Part shown: positions 17,577 through 26,618 of the stretch, piece after piece
Layout: each line of letters begins with the position of its first letter
Position numbering within the stretch: the stretch's first letter is position 1
The notes under the pieces: generated by a model
What the model saw: the letters and a program-made list of their open reading frames with translations, nothing else
Database searches by the model: none
What the model was told of the DNA's origin: nothing
Translations under genes and position numbers: made by a program
Source of the DNA: Flammeovirgaceae bacterium
GTDB taxonomy: Bacteria > Bacteroidota > Bacteroidia > Cytophagales > Cyclobacteriaceae
Length of the DNA: 64,000 nt
Direction: 5' to 3'
Assembly: GCA_020635915.1 (NCBI GenBank)
Contig: JACJYU010000001.1
Location: 868,001 to 932,000, forward strand

Positions 17577-18038
17577 ATGGGAAAATCGCAGGAGACCTGG
17601 AACAAAAAACAAAAAGAAAAGAAAAGGCAAAAGAAAAGGGACGACAAAGAACAAAAAAAACAGGAAAGAAAGGCCAATCCTACCAAAAGCAGCCTTGACG
17701 ACATGTTGGCCTATGTGGACGAATTTGGCAACATCACCTCCACGCCCCCGGACCCCACCAAGAAAAAAGCAAGCGTAAAGCTCGAAGACATCGAGGTAAG
17801 CGTGCCCAAGCAGGCACCTGTCGACCCGGCCGACCTGGTCAGGAAGGGAAGCGTTACGTTTTTCAATGATTCCAAAGGGTATGGGTTCATCAAGGATTTG
17901 GAGTCCCAGGAGAGTATTTTTGTCCACGTCAATGAACTTTCCGAGCCCATTCAGGAAAAGGACAAAGTCACGTTTGAAGTGGAGATGGGGCAAAAGGGGC
18001 CTGCCGCGGTGAACGTAAAACTTATCAAAGGGGAATAA
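17577..18038 (+). CDS. Cold-shock-domain protein with charged N-terminal extension
   Basis: RNA/single-stranded nucleic acid binding protein of 153 residues. The C-terminal half (about 90-150) is a cold-shock domain: KGSVTFFNDSKGYGFIKD contains RNP1-like KGYGFI, and SIFVHVNEL is RNP2-like FVHV. The first 35 residues are almost all Lys, Glu, Gln and Arg, probably a helical nucleic-acid-contacting tail, and a linker of about 50 residues follows. Such extended CSD proteins are common in Bacteroidetes and differ from the 70-residue CspA. The leader carries a hairpin. Precise role unknown. Confidence 0.88.
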   Translation: MGKSQETWNKKQKEKKRQKKRDDKEQKKQERKANPTKSSLDDMLAYVDEFGNITSTPPDPTKKKASVKLEDIEVSVPKQAPVDPADLVRKGSVTFFNDSKGYGFIKDLESQESIFVHVNELSEPIQEKDKVTFEVEMGQKGPAAVNVKLIKGE

Positions 18039-18138
18039 TTTGGTTATTGGTCCCTTTTGGGTCAGAATAAAATGGAACGGCCACGCCATAAATAAAGCGC
18101 AACCTCCGGCAGCCGGGCAGCAAAAGGGCAACCTGTGC

Positions 18139-18780
18139 CTACCTCAGGTCTATTACCTCCACCCCTGGGTATTTTTTCGGATCGAAGGTGAAAAAGGAAT
18201 CGTCCACCTTCACGTTGGGGACAAACTTGCTAATGGTGTACTTGTAGCGGTTCCCTGACTTATCGAACATGGTCCAGCTCTGGATGCTCTTGTCTTTCTT
18301 TGCAATGTTCATCCTTATCTTGAAATACTGGGCATCCTTCTTTTCAGGCACTAAATCCACCACCTCGCACAACACCCCTCCCTCGGTCTGGTCTTCCAGG
18401 TAAAGGTATTTATACCCCTTTTTATATATGATATAAAATTTTGAGGGGTTCATCTCATCGGAGTCCGGGTCCACATTGTCAATGTTCACCTCGGATGCGG
18501 AGGGAAGGTAGGTCCAAACGGTGGTCCCATCGTTGATGATCTCCTGGTCGTCAATCACCAATTTGAATTTATTGCCTTTCACGGTGATTTTTCCCTTAAA
18601 CTGTTCGTTGATCCCATCCGTTTCATTGGTAAGGGAGGAGGTCAGGTTGGCTTCAAAGGAGTTTAGGCTTTTGTATTTTGCGCTCATGGCCTCCAGGATT
18701 TCAAGTGCCTTGGGGTCGTATTGGGCAAACAACAGCTTTCCGGCAAGTAACAATAACAGCGTAAAAAGGCTTTTTTTCAT
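18139..18780 (-). CDS. lolA: LolA-like periplasmic lipoprotein carrier
   Basis: The 213-residue protein begins with a signal peptide (MKKSLFTLLLLLAGKLLFAQ) and continues with a LolA-type fold. LEILEAMSAKYKSLNSFEANLT is the usual first helix and strand (seen as parts), then alternating strands such as GKITVKGNKFKLVIDDQEII and WTYLPSASEVNI, characteristic of the half-barrel that carries lipoprotein acyl chains to the outer membrane. It sits downstream of ftsK on the same strand, 19 bases away, an arrangement frequent in Bacteroidetes. Family call good; lipoprotein cargo inferred. Confidence 0.85.
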   Translation of the reverse strand: MKKSLFTLLLLLAGKLLFAQYDPKALEILEAMSAKYKSLNSFEANLTSSLTNETDGINEQFKGKITVKGNKFKLVIDDQEIINDGTTVWTYLPSASEVNIDNVDPDSDEMNPSKFYIIYKKGYKYLYLEDQTEGGVLCEVVDLVPEKKDAQYFKIRMNIAKKDKSIQSWTMFDKSGNRYKYTISKFVPNVKVDDSFFTFDPKKYPGVEVIDLR

Positions 18781-18799
18781 CAGCTTAGGTTCTATTCTT

Positions 18800-21244
18800 T
18801 TATATCGGACTATGTTTTTCTTTTAACTCACTCAATAATTGTTCCAAACTTGCCTCATCGACAATCAGCACCTCACGTGCCTTGGACCCCTCAAACGCCC
18901 CCACTACGCCCGCTGCCTCCAGTTGGTCGATAAGCCGGCCGGCCCGGTTGTAGCCCAGCTTCAGCTTGCGCTGGATAAGGGAAGTACTCCCTTGCTGGTG
19001 GGCCACGATAAGGCGGGCTGCTTCCTCAAACATGGCGTCCCTTTCCGATAAGTCCACGGCAGAGGCCCCTTTATCATCGTCCCCTTCGAATTCGGGAAGC
19101 ATATAGGCCGAATCGTACCCCCGCTGGGCGCCAATATAATCGCAGATTTTTTCCACCTCATGGGTATCCACAAACGGGCATTGGAGGCGGATAATGTCAG
19201 AGCCTGCGGAAAGGAGCATGTCCCCCTGCCCGATCAACTGGTCGGCACCCCCCGTATCCAATATCGTGCGCGAATCCACCTTGGAGGTTACCCTAAAGGA
19301 AAGGCGTGCAGGAAAGTTGGCCTTTATCACGCCCGTGATCACGTTGACCGAAGGGCGTTGCGTGGCCACTACCAGGTGGATGCCAATGGCACGCGCCAAT
19401 TGGGCCAGCCTGGCAATTGGCGTCTCCACCTCCTTGCCGGCCGTCATCATCAAATCCGCCAATTCGTCAATCACCAACACGATATAGGGAAGGAACCTAT
19501 GGCCTTCCTTGGGGTTTAACTTGCGTGCGACAAACTTGGCATTGTATTCCTTCAGGTTCCTGGCCCCGGCATCTTTCATCATCTCGTAACGGTTCTCCAT
19601 CTCAATGCAAAGCGAATTGAGCGTGTGCACCACTTTGCGCGTATCGGTAATGATCGCTTCCTCGCTATTGGGGAGTTGGGCCAGGTAATGGCGCTCGATT
19701 TTACCAAAGAGCGACATCTCCACTTTTTTAGGATCGACCAGGACGAATTTCAGCTGGCTGGGATGCCGCTTGTACAACAAAGAGGTGAGTATGACATTGA
19801 GGCCCACCGATTTGCCCTGGCCTGTCGCCCCGGCCACCAGGAGGTGGGGCATCTTTGCCAAGTCGATGACCAAGACCTCGTTCGAGATGGTCTTGCCCAG
19901 CGCCACGGGGAGTTCCTTGTCCGATTTCATGAACTTCTCGGTGCCCAGCACCTGCCGTATGCCCACCATCTCGCGGTTCTTGTTGGGCACTTCTATCCCA
20001 ATGGTGCCCTTTCCGGGAATGGGCGCGATGATCCGTATGCCCAGTGCCGCCAGGCTCAGGGCAATGTCGTCTTCCAGGTTCTTGATCCTCGAAATCTTGA
20101 TGCCCGCCTCTGGCACGATTTCATACAAGGTTACTGTTGGGCCGATGGTGGCCTTTATGCTGGTGATCCCAATCTTGAAATTGGTAAGGGTCTCAAGGAT
20201 TTTATCTTTGTTCTGGGTAAGTTCCTCCTGTGTCACCTGCACCTTTCCCTGATCATACTCGTCCAAAAGGTCCAGTGTAGGGAATTTGTATTTACTCAGG
20301 TCCATGGTAGGGTCGTACACCCCGTACTCCGCCACCAGTTTGTCCGCTACCTGGTCGGTATCCGATTTTGGAGCCTCCACCACAAAGGATGGCTCCGCCT
20401 TTTTGTCCGCTGGCTTGTCCGGTTTGGCAGCCTCAATGGGCAAGGCTATTTCAACTTCCTCCTTTTCCCCATCCTGACTAGGTTGTGTTTCCCCTTCCTC
20501 TTTTTCCGCCACGGGGGCCTCGTCCACCTGGTTGGCCTTCCAGTTATCGCCCTCTTCGGTATATCCGCTGGTGGGTTCGTCTTCCAGGAGGGCCGCATTG
20601 CCCATGGGCTTGGGGTCCTTTACCTGAAAAGCATTGATGGCCGTAACGTTGAAAAAATATATAATAAAGACAAACAACGAAAGCACAAGGAACAGGAAGG
20701 TCCCCCATCCCAGCAGCCCTGCCGAAATTTTTGCCAACTCAAAACCCAGCCCCCCGCTAAGGAAATTTATTTCATGCACGCCCGACACACTGTTGGTAAT
20801 GTACCCCAACAACAGGCAAAGCCAAAGCCCGGAGAAAACGGAGAAAACAAAAACGGAAAAGAGCGGCAACAGCTCCCGTTTAAAAACCATCTTAAAGCCC
20901 AGCAGGAACAAAATGGGCGGGATAAAAAATGCGGAGACCCCAAACCATTTAAAAATAAAATAATGGGAGGTCATGGCCCCATAAAGGCCCAGCCAATTTC
21001 CTACCTCACGGCCAGCATCCACAAGGCCTGCCTCCCCGACCGCATCCACTACGCTCTGGTCGGCCTTTCCTGTGAACAGATAGGAAATAAAGGCCGTTAC
21101 CAGGTAAAACGAAGCAATGAGAAGGAAGAAGCCCAACGCGAGCCTGAGGCGCGGGTCATTAAAAAAAGAAAAACCGGATTTTCCGTCTTTTTTCTTTTTA
21201 TCCGGCTTTTTAAAGGTATTGGACTTGTATGTGTTTTGGGCCAT
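18800..21244 (-). CDS. ftsK: DNA translocase FtsK
   Basis: Septum-associated ATPase that pumps DNA during chromosome segregation. In 814 residues it has four predicted N-terminal membrane helices (about 30-205), an acidic Pro/Glu-rich linker (about 215-300) and a RecA-like motor with Walker A GATGQGKS and Walker B-type VLVIDELADLMM. The C-terminal winged-helix gamma domain is visible as RKLKLGYNRAGRLIDQLEAAG. The motor also keeps the ATQRPS motif. Start is the ATG at 21244, with a TAnnTTTG element immediately upstream. The linker is short compared with E. coli FtsK, usual for this phylum. Confidence 0.96.
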   Translation of the reverse strand: MAQNTYKSNTFKKPDKKKKDGKSGFSFFNDPRLRLALGFFLLIASFYLVTAFISYLFTGKADQSVVDAVGEAGLVDAGREVGNWLGLYGAMTSHYFIFKWFGVSAFFIPPILFLLGFKMVFKRELLPLFSVFVFSVFSGLWLCLLLGYITNSVSGVHEINFLSGGLGFELAKISAGLLGWGTFLFLVLSLFVFIIYFFNVTAINAFQVKDPKPMGNAALLEDEPTSGYTEEGDNWKANQVDEAPVAEKEEGETQPSQDGEKEEVEIALPIEAAKPDKPADKKAEPSFVVEAPKSDTDQVADKLVAEYGVYDPTMDLSKYKFPTLDLLDEYDQGKVQVTQEELTQNKDKILETLTNFKIGITSIKATIGPTVTLYEIVPEAGIKISRIKNLEDDIALSLAALGIRIIAPIPGKGTIGIEVPNKNREMVGIRQVLGTEKFMKSDKELPVALGKTISNEVLVIDLAKMPHLLVAGATGQGKSVGLNVILTSLLYKRHPSQLKFVLVDPKKVEMSLFGKIERHYLAQLPNSEEAIITDTRKVVHTLNSLCIEMENRYEMMKDAGARNLKEYNAKFVARKLNPKEGHRFLPYIVLVIDELADLMMTAGKEVETPIARLAQLARAIGIHLVVATQRPSVNVITGVIKANFPARLSFRVTSKVDSRTILDTGGADQLIGQGDMLLSAGSDIIRLQCPFVDTHEVEKICDYIGAQRGYDSAYMLPEFEGDDDKGASAVDLSERDAMFEEAARLIVAHQQGSTSLIQRKLKLGYNRAGRLIDQLEAAGVVGAFEGSKAREVLIVDEASLEQLLSELKEKHSPI

Positions 21245-21260
21245 TAGCTTAAAAAGTACC

Positions 21261-21268
21261 CAAAACTA
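21261..21268 (-). promoter_or_regulatory. Candidate -7 element of ftsK
   Basis: Read on the minus strand the bases are TAGTTTTG, a full match to TAnnTTTG, 16 bases before the ftsK ATG. A TTTG lies 24 bases further upstream, somewhat more than the usual spacing. The leader would be about ten bases. Confidence 0.4.
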
Positions 21269-21410
21269 AGGAAATCTGGCGAAAAATACTTTCAAAACCA
21301 GGTTGGCCAGGAACGAAGGGCACAAAAACCGGAAGCTTTGGAAAAAAAGCCACAGCCCGAAAAAGCATGGATGGCACCATGCAAACGGAAACCCAGCCAA
21401 AGGCAGCCCA

Positions 21411-22451
21411 TCAAGAAGCCTGGTTTTGCAGGAGTTTCTTATTGGTCCGCTTTACCACGCCAGGCCCTTCGTAAATGAAGCCCGTATAAAGCTGGACCAA
21501 ATCCGCCCCGGCATTTAATTTTTCCAGCGCGTCCCCCGGGGACATAATGCCCCCCACCCCGATGATGGGGTACCCCTGGCCCAACTGCTTTCGCAAATAG
21601 GCAATCACCTCCGTGGATTTCCTGGCCAGGGGCTTTCCGCTGAGCCCCCCCGCGCCAATCGAAACTATCTTGTCTTGTGGGGCGAGCAACCCTTCCCTGC
21701 CTATAGTGGTGTTGGTGGCAATCACACCGTCTGTTTTCGTTTCCCGCACTATCGATACAATATCGTCCAATTGTACCATGCTCAGGTCCGGTGCAATTTT
21801 CAACAGCACAGGCTTTACCTTTTCCTTTGACCTGCTCAAACCTTTTACATGCGACAGCAGGCGCTTCAACGGTTCTTTGTCCTGGAGCTCGCGCAGCCCG
21901 GGCGTGTTTGGCGAGCTTACGTTTACTACAAAATAATCCACGTGGGGGTACAATGCTTCAAAGCAGAGCATGTAATCGGAGAATGCCTTTTCGTTGGGCG
22001 TATCCTTGTTCTTGCCTATGTTGCCCCCGATAATGACCTTGGAATTTCGTTTTTTCAACCTTGCCACCGCGGCCTCCACCCCCTCATTGTTGAACCCCAT
22101 GCGGTTGATGAGGGCGCGGTCTTTTGGCAACCTGAACAAACGCGGCTTGGCGTTGCCGGGCTGCGGGCGGGGGGTAAGTGTGCCAATCTCAATAAACCCA
22201 AACCCAAAGCAGGCCAGCCCGTCTATTAATTTTGCATCTTTGTCAAACCCTGCCGCCAAACCCACCGGATTGGGAAACCTGATCCCAAAAAGGTCTTTTT
22301 CAAGCCGTGGGTCCCGGTAGCCAAACAGGGCCTTCATCAAAGGAAAGGCACCTGGGATTTTGCCTACTGCCGACAATAGGCCAAAAACAAAATGATGGAT
22401 TGCCTCCGGGTCAAAAAGAAAAAGGATGGGACGTATGATTATCTTGTACAT
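21411..22451 (-). CDS. pyrD: Dihydroorotate dehydrogenase (quinone), class 2
   Basis: Membrane-associated flavoenzyme of pyrimidine synthesis that oxidises dihydroorotate to orotate and reduces quinone. The 346-residue protein has the class 2 N-terminal amphipathic segment (YKIIIRPILFLFDPE), the FMN region NPVGLAAGFDKDA near 61-73, the catalytic Ser in NVSSPNTPGLR near 180-190, and the phosphate-binding GVGGIMSPGDAL near 298-309. Length matches class 2 rather than the shorter class 1. It uses the same menaquinone pool fed by complex I and MenA encoded elsewhere in the window. No partner gene is adjacent. Confidence 0.95.
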   Translation of the reverse strand: MYKIIIRPILFLFDPEAIHHFVFGLLSAVGKIPGAFPLMKALFGYRDPRLEKDLFGIRFPNPVGLAAGFDKDAKLIDGLACFGFGFIEIGTLTPRPQPGNAKPRLFRLPKDRALINRMGFNNEGVEAAVARLKKRNSKVIIGGNIGKNKDTPNEKAFSDYMLCFEALYPHVDYFVVNVSSPNTPGLRELQDKEPLKRLLSHVKGLSRSKEKVKPVLLKIAPDLSMVQLDDIVSIVRETKTDGVIATNTTIGREGLLAPQDKIVSIGAGGLSGKPLARKSTEVIAYLRKQLGQGYPIIGVGGIMSPGDALEKLNAGADLVQLYTGFIYEGPGVVKRTNKKLLQNQAS

Positions 22452-22513
22452 CGGTCAGCTCGGGATGGGGCAAATGTAATGGTTTCGTTTTGAGGATGAA
22501 ATTCCCCTGCCCC

Positions 22514-23251
22514 TCAGGAACCACCCAATATTTTTAGCATGGCCTCTTCGGTAGGAGGGTTTTTTACATGGCCTTCGGCAAACTGGTGAGCATGTGGGTA
22601 TGCGGTGCCTTTGATGCGTTCGGCAGCCTTTTCCATGTCATAATAAGTATGGCGCAACCCTACTTCGGGGCCCAACAGCAGCCAATATGCCCCGGGCCGG
22701 CCAAAGGGCATCCCCACACTTCCTGCATTGACCACGCGGACATTCCCGATCTTGCGGTCAAATTGCATGTGGGTGTGGCCGCACACCACCAGGTCGGCAT
22801 CCAGCTTGCCAAACACAGGAAGCAGGTTTTCCTCCGGGGTTAGTTTTGTGAAATTTTCATTTTCATTTCGCGGTGTGGCATGGCAAAACAGCACTTTGCC
22901 AAGCTTGGCCATTTCCAAAACATATGTCATCGGCCATCGTGCCATTTCCCTCTGGTGCCCAGGCAAAATTTCGCGTGCCGTCCAGCGGATATCTTCAACC
23001 ACACTTTCGGGAAGGGGCCCTGTAAAGCCTCCGTCCAATTCCTCCAACACCGCCACTTCACAATTGCCTTTAATGAAGGTAACAGGGGTTTCCAATCCCA
23101 GCAATTTGTCCATGCACCCGCGCGACATGGGCCCCAGCACCACATCGCCCCCCACCACGATGTTGTCCACCTTTAGCCGGCCGGTTTCCTCAAGCACGGC
23201 TTCCAGGGCCGGAAGGTTTCCGTGTATATCGTATAAGGCCGCCACCTTCAT
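22514..23251 (-). CDS. Calcineurin-like metallophosphoesterase
   Basis: Predicted dimetal phosphoesterase of 245 residues. The motifs are in order: DIHGN (8-12), GGDVV (34-38), GNCE near 61, a lone His in LFCHATPRN, and CGHTHMQFD. This set matches the YfcE/MJ0936-like subgroup of diadenosine-tetraphosphatase and phosphodiesterase relatives. The substrate cannot be read from sequence. It is upstream of pyrD on the same strand with a 62-base gap, and divergent from the DUF5916 gene. Confidence 0.9.
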   Translation of the reverse strand: MKVAALYDIHGNLPALEAVLEETGRLKVDNIVVGGDVVLGPMSRGCMDKLLGLETPVTFIKGNCEVAVLEELDGGFTGPLPESVVEDIRWTAREILPGHQREMARWPMTYVLEMAKLGKVLFCHATPRNENENFTKLTPEENLLPVFGKLDADLVVCGHTHMQFDRKIGNVRVVNAGSVGMPFGRPGAYWLLLGPEVGLRHTYYDMEKAAERIKGTAYPHAHQFAEGHVKNPPTEEAMLKILGGS

Positions 23252-23362
23252 CTTCTGCCCCGGTTTAAATAATCACCCATTTCATTTCATTTTGTCCGGT
23301 TGTCCTACCGAAAGTATAAAAACTTACCATTTAAAACTGGAAATACCCGTAATTCACCCCAT

Positions 23363-25588
23363 ATGGTTATTCGAGGATCCCTTTTTCTGCCATTGATAAT
23401 GGGCGTAATACCGGTAGCGGCCTGGGCGCAAACCAATGCCCCCATGAAAACCCTTCATGCCAAAGAAGCAACGGGGCCCATCCAACTGGATGGCGTATTG
23501 GACGAGGCCTCCTGGCAGGAAGCGGAAACGGCCGTTGGCTTTTGGCAATACTGGCCCAACGACTCCGTCCGGGCCAAAACAAATACGGAGGTGAAAATCA
23601 CTTACGATGACAATTTTTTGTACGTGGGGGCGAAGCTTTACCATTACAACGACAAAAAATACATCATCAATTCGTTGAACAGGGATTTCCAGGGCCCGGA
23701 AATTGACGGCTTCCATGTCAACTTTGATACCTACCACGACAATACGAACGCGTTTAACTTCGCCATCAACCCATCGGGCGCCCAACGCGAAGGCACCATC
23801 TCCGATGGGGGCAACGGGCGGATAGACGTATCGTGGGACAACAAATGGTTTTCGGACGTGAAAGTGTATGACAACTACTGGATCGCTGAAATGGCCATTC
23901 CCTTCAAGACCATCCGGTACAAAGAGGGCAGCACCACATGGGGCTTCAATTCCTTTCGGTTGGACGGCAATGCCAATGAAAGGGTGGTGTGGACCCTTGT
24001 GCCCCAGGGGTTCTCCATGAATTCTTTGGCCCTTGACGGTGAATTGGTTTTTGACAAACCCCTGAAGAAACCGGGGCCCAATATTTCCATCATTCCATAT
24101 ATGGCCGGTGGCTCATCCAAAAACTATGAAGAGGGGACCCCGCGCGACAATAGCTTTTCCGTTGGGGGCGATGCCAAAATTGGCGTGACGCCCGGCCTCA
24201 ACCTGGACTTGACGGTAAACCCGGACTTCTCGCAAGTGGAGGTGGACCGCCAGCAGACCAACATTTCGCGCTTTGAGCTCTTCTTCCCTGAAAAGCGGCA
24301 GTTTTTTCTAGAAAACAACGACCTCTTTTCCAACTTCGGTGGAAGGGAGTCAAAACCTTTTTTCTCGAGAAGGATCGGGATTGCACGGGACACGGCCACG
24401 GGGCAAAACATTCAGAACACCATTTATGCGGGCATGCGCCTCAGCGGGAAGCTGGACAAAAACTGGCGCGTGGGCTTACTGAACATGCAGGCCGCCCCTG
24501 ATGACAGAAATGGGCTGCCCTCATACAACTACGGCATGGCCGTGCTCCAGCGAAAAGTATTTTCCAACTCCACGGTATCGGCCTTTATGGTCAATAAAGA
24601 GGCGGCATTCAACGACAAGGAAAAAACCTACGATGTGGGGCTTGGCCACTATAACAGGGTGCTGGGCTCGGAGTTCAATTACCGGTCGGTAAACGGCCGC
24701 TTTAGCACCTCTGCTTTTTACCACCGGTCTTTCAATGAACTGGACACGCTGCACAAGGAATTTTCCACAGGCCTGGAGGCCAACTACCGTACCCGGCAAT
24801 TCAGCATTTTCAGCCTTTACCGGGAGGTAGGCAACGGGTACACCGCTGAAGTAGGGTTTGTCCCTCGTGTCAATTTTAAAAAGTCGTTCACCCGGGGGCA
24901 GTTCAACTTTTACCCTTCGGGCAGCACCATCAGCAGCCATGGCCCGTCCATCGAATACGAGAACACCTGGAACAACGAACATGCCCGGACGGACCAATTT
25001 GCCAGTATTGGGTACGAAGTCAATTTTGTGAACCTGTCAAGGCTGTCCGTTGAGGCCACCTTTGACTACACCTACCTCTTGGACGATTTTGACCCGGCCA
25101 GGGCCGACAACGGCTTGTCCCTGTTGGCCGGAACGGATTATGCATACACTGCCTTTCGGTGGAACTACGGCTCCAACACGCGCAAAACTTTTTTCTTCAG
25201 GCTCAGCGGGTCCGCAGGGGGTTTTTTCAATGGAAATATTTTTAACCTTAACGGTGATATCAACTACCGCATAAGGCCGGTGTTTAACTTTTCTGTGGAT
25301 TATAACTACAACAGGATACGCTTGCCCGCCCCGTACAACGATGCGGACTTGTTCCTGATCGGCCCCAAATTTGAATTTACCTTCACCCGAAGCCTTTTCT
25401 TCACCACCTTGGTGCAATACAACAACCAGCTCGACAATATAAACTTAAACGCAAGGTTTCAATGGCGGTACAAGCCGGTCTCTGATTTCTTCCTCGTTTA
25501 TACCGACAACTACTTTACCTCACCAATGTTCCTGGGGGCACGCAATAGGGCCATTGTTTTCAAAATGACCTACTGGCTCAATTTATAG
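23363..25588 (+). CDS. Exported DUF5916 / CBM9-like outer-membrane protein
   Basis: The 741-residue protein starts, in my reading, at the ATG at 23363 (MVIRGSLFLPLIMG), which gives a proper signal peptide ending near AWAQ; an upstream in-frame TTG at 23300 would spoil it. Residues about 35-240 form a carbohydrate-binding-family-9-like domain (IQLDGVLDEASWQEAE is its hallmark). The rest, about 265-741, is the DUF5916 part with alternating strands that look like an outer-membrane barrel and a C-terminal MTYWLNL. Function is unknown for the family. The 3' end overlaps the convergent acyltransferase gene by 11 bases. Confidence 0.85.
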   Translation: MVIRGSLFLPLIMGVIPVAAWAQTNAPMKTLHAKEATGPIQLDGVLDEASWQEAETAVGFWQYWPNDSVRAKTNTEVKITYDDNFLYVGAKLYHYNDKKYIINSLNRDFQGPEIDGFHVNFDTYHDNTNAFNFAINPSGAQREGTISDGGNGRIDVSWDNKWFSDVKVYDNYWIAEMAIPFKTIRYKEGSTTWGFNSFRLDGNANERVVWTLVPQGFSMNSLALDGELVFDKPLKKPGPNISIIPYMAGGSSKNYEEGTPRDNSFSVGGDAKIGVTPGLNLDLTVNPDFSQVEVDRQQTNISRFELFFPEKRQFFLENNDLFSNFGGRESKPFFSRRIGIARDTATGQNIQNTIYAGMRLSGKLDKNWRVGLLNMQAAPDDRNGLPSYNYGMAVLQRKVFSNSTVSAFMVNKEAAFNDKEKTYDVGLGHYNRVLGSEFNYRSVNGRFSTSAFYHRSFNELDTLHKEFSTGLEANYRTRQFSIFSLYREVGNGYTAEVGFVPRVNFKKSFTRGQFNFYPSGSTISSHGPSIEYENTWNNEHARTDQFASIGYEVNFVNLSRLSVEATFDYTYLLDDFDPARADNGLSLLAGTDYAYTAFRWNYGSNTRKTFFFRLSGSAGGFFNGNIFNLNGDINYRIRPVFNFSVDYNYNRIRLPAPYNDADLFLIGPKFEFTFTRSLFFTTLVQYNNQLDNINLNARFQWRYKPVSDFFLVYTDNYFTSPMFLGARNRAIVFKMTYWLNL

Positions 25589-26501
25589 CAGGCCGCTTAC
25601 AAATATTTTTGTCCTCGTTTTTTTCTTTTTCGTAAGCCTCAAAATCGCTTTTATTCCTCTTCCAACGCTTGTGCGTCCAAAGCCAATAGGCTGGCGCCTT
25701 GCGAATATCGTCCTCAAGCATCCGGGTGTGGGCCTCCGTTATCATTCCCTTTTCCAGGGAACCAGGTTTTTCACAGAGTAGCCGGTACTCCACCTCATAA
25801 CATCCCCGTTTCATTTTATGAATAAACCAATAGACCACAGGGGTATTGTTGTCCCTGGCAAATTTTTCAGCCCCAAACAACACGCCCGTTTCCTGGCACA
25901 AAAAATTTGTCCAGTAAGGCTTTTGGGTAATGCTTGGGCTTTGGTCCGACCCAAAAATAAATGCCACCGGGCCTGTCGTCCCGCTTTTCACAACCTCCTT
26001 TGCTTCCTGGTACCCCTTCATCCACACCCCAAACCTTGAACGGCTCCTGGTCAATTTCTTGTTCATGAATTTATTGTGGAGCGGGGTGTACAACGCCAAT
26101 GGCTGGTGGGAAAAGTGCATGCCCGTACTGGCAATAAACAATTCCCAATTGCCATAATGGCCGCCCACCAGGGTTATATGTTGTCCTTTGTCAAAATATT
26201 CCTGCAATAACCCAGGATTGCGGTGGGTGATACGCTGCGCCAATTCTTTTTTTGATATGGAAAAAGTTTTAATTGCCTCTACTACCATATCACAAAAATG
26301 CACATAGAACTTGTGCTCGATCCCTTTGCAATATTCCTTTGGCCAATCCGGAAACGAATTCCGGATATTTGCCCTCACTACTTTCGTTCTATAGCCAACC
26401 AGCCGATATACGGTCCAGTACATGGCATCCGAAATACGATATAAGGCCCAATTGGGCAAGATGCTGACAGGTAACAATATTAAGTAATACAGAATCCGCA
26501 T
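25578..26501 (-). CDS. Lipid A acyltransferase-like (LpxL/HtrB family)
   Basis: Inner-membrane acyltransferase of 307 residues, likely adding a secondary acyl chain to lipid A or a similar lipid. A single N-terminal membrane helix (about 3-22) precedes the catalytic H-x4-E motif HYGNWE at residues 115-120. A second conserved block is FIFGSDQSPS. The C-terminal tail is rich in Lys and Glu. The gene stands alone on the minus strand. Acyl donor and target are inferred from the family; ornithine or other aminolipids are possible in this phylum. Confidence 0.85.
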   Translation of the reverse strand: MRILYYLILLPVSILPNWALYRISDAMYWTVYRLVGYRTKVVRANIRNSFPDWPKEYCKGIEHKFYVHFCDMVVEAIKTFSISKKELAQRITHRNPGLLQEYFDKGQHITLVGGHYGNWELFIASTGMHFSHQPLALYTPLHNKFMNKKLTRSRSRFGVWMKGYQEAKEVVKSGTTGPVAFIFGSDQSPSITQKPYWTNFLCQETGVLFGAEKFARDNNTPVVYWFIHKMKRGCYEVEYRLLCEKPGSLEKGMITEAHTRMLEDDIRKAPAYWLWTHKRWKRNKSDFEAYEKEKNEDKNICKRPAIN

Positions 26502-26618
26502 ATCAAAGCCGTAGACTTGCCAGCAATATTAACACGTTGCGGTTTGCCCATGGCCATCATTTTTTTGGGCGGAAATATTATTCCATATATACAATAACAG
26601 GAGGGGATATTGACCGTT

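Noticed and set aside
19625..21247. A 540-codon open frame on the plus strand
   Set aside because: It is antisense to ftsK, has a biased composition, no family motifs and no start context; the ftsK reading is complete.
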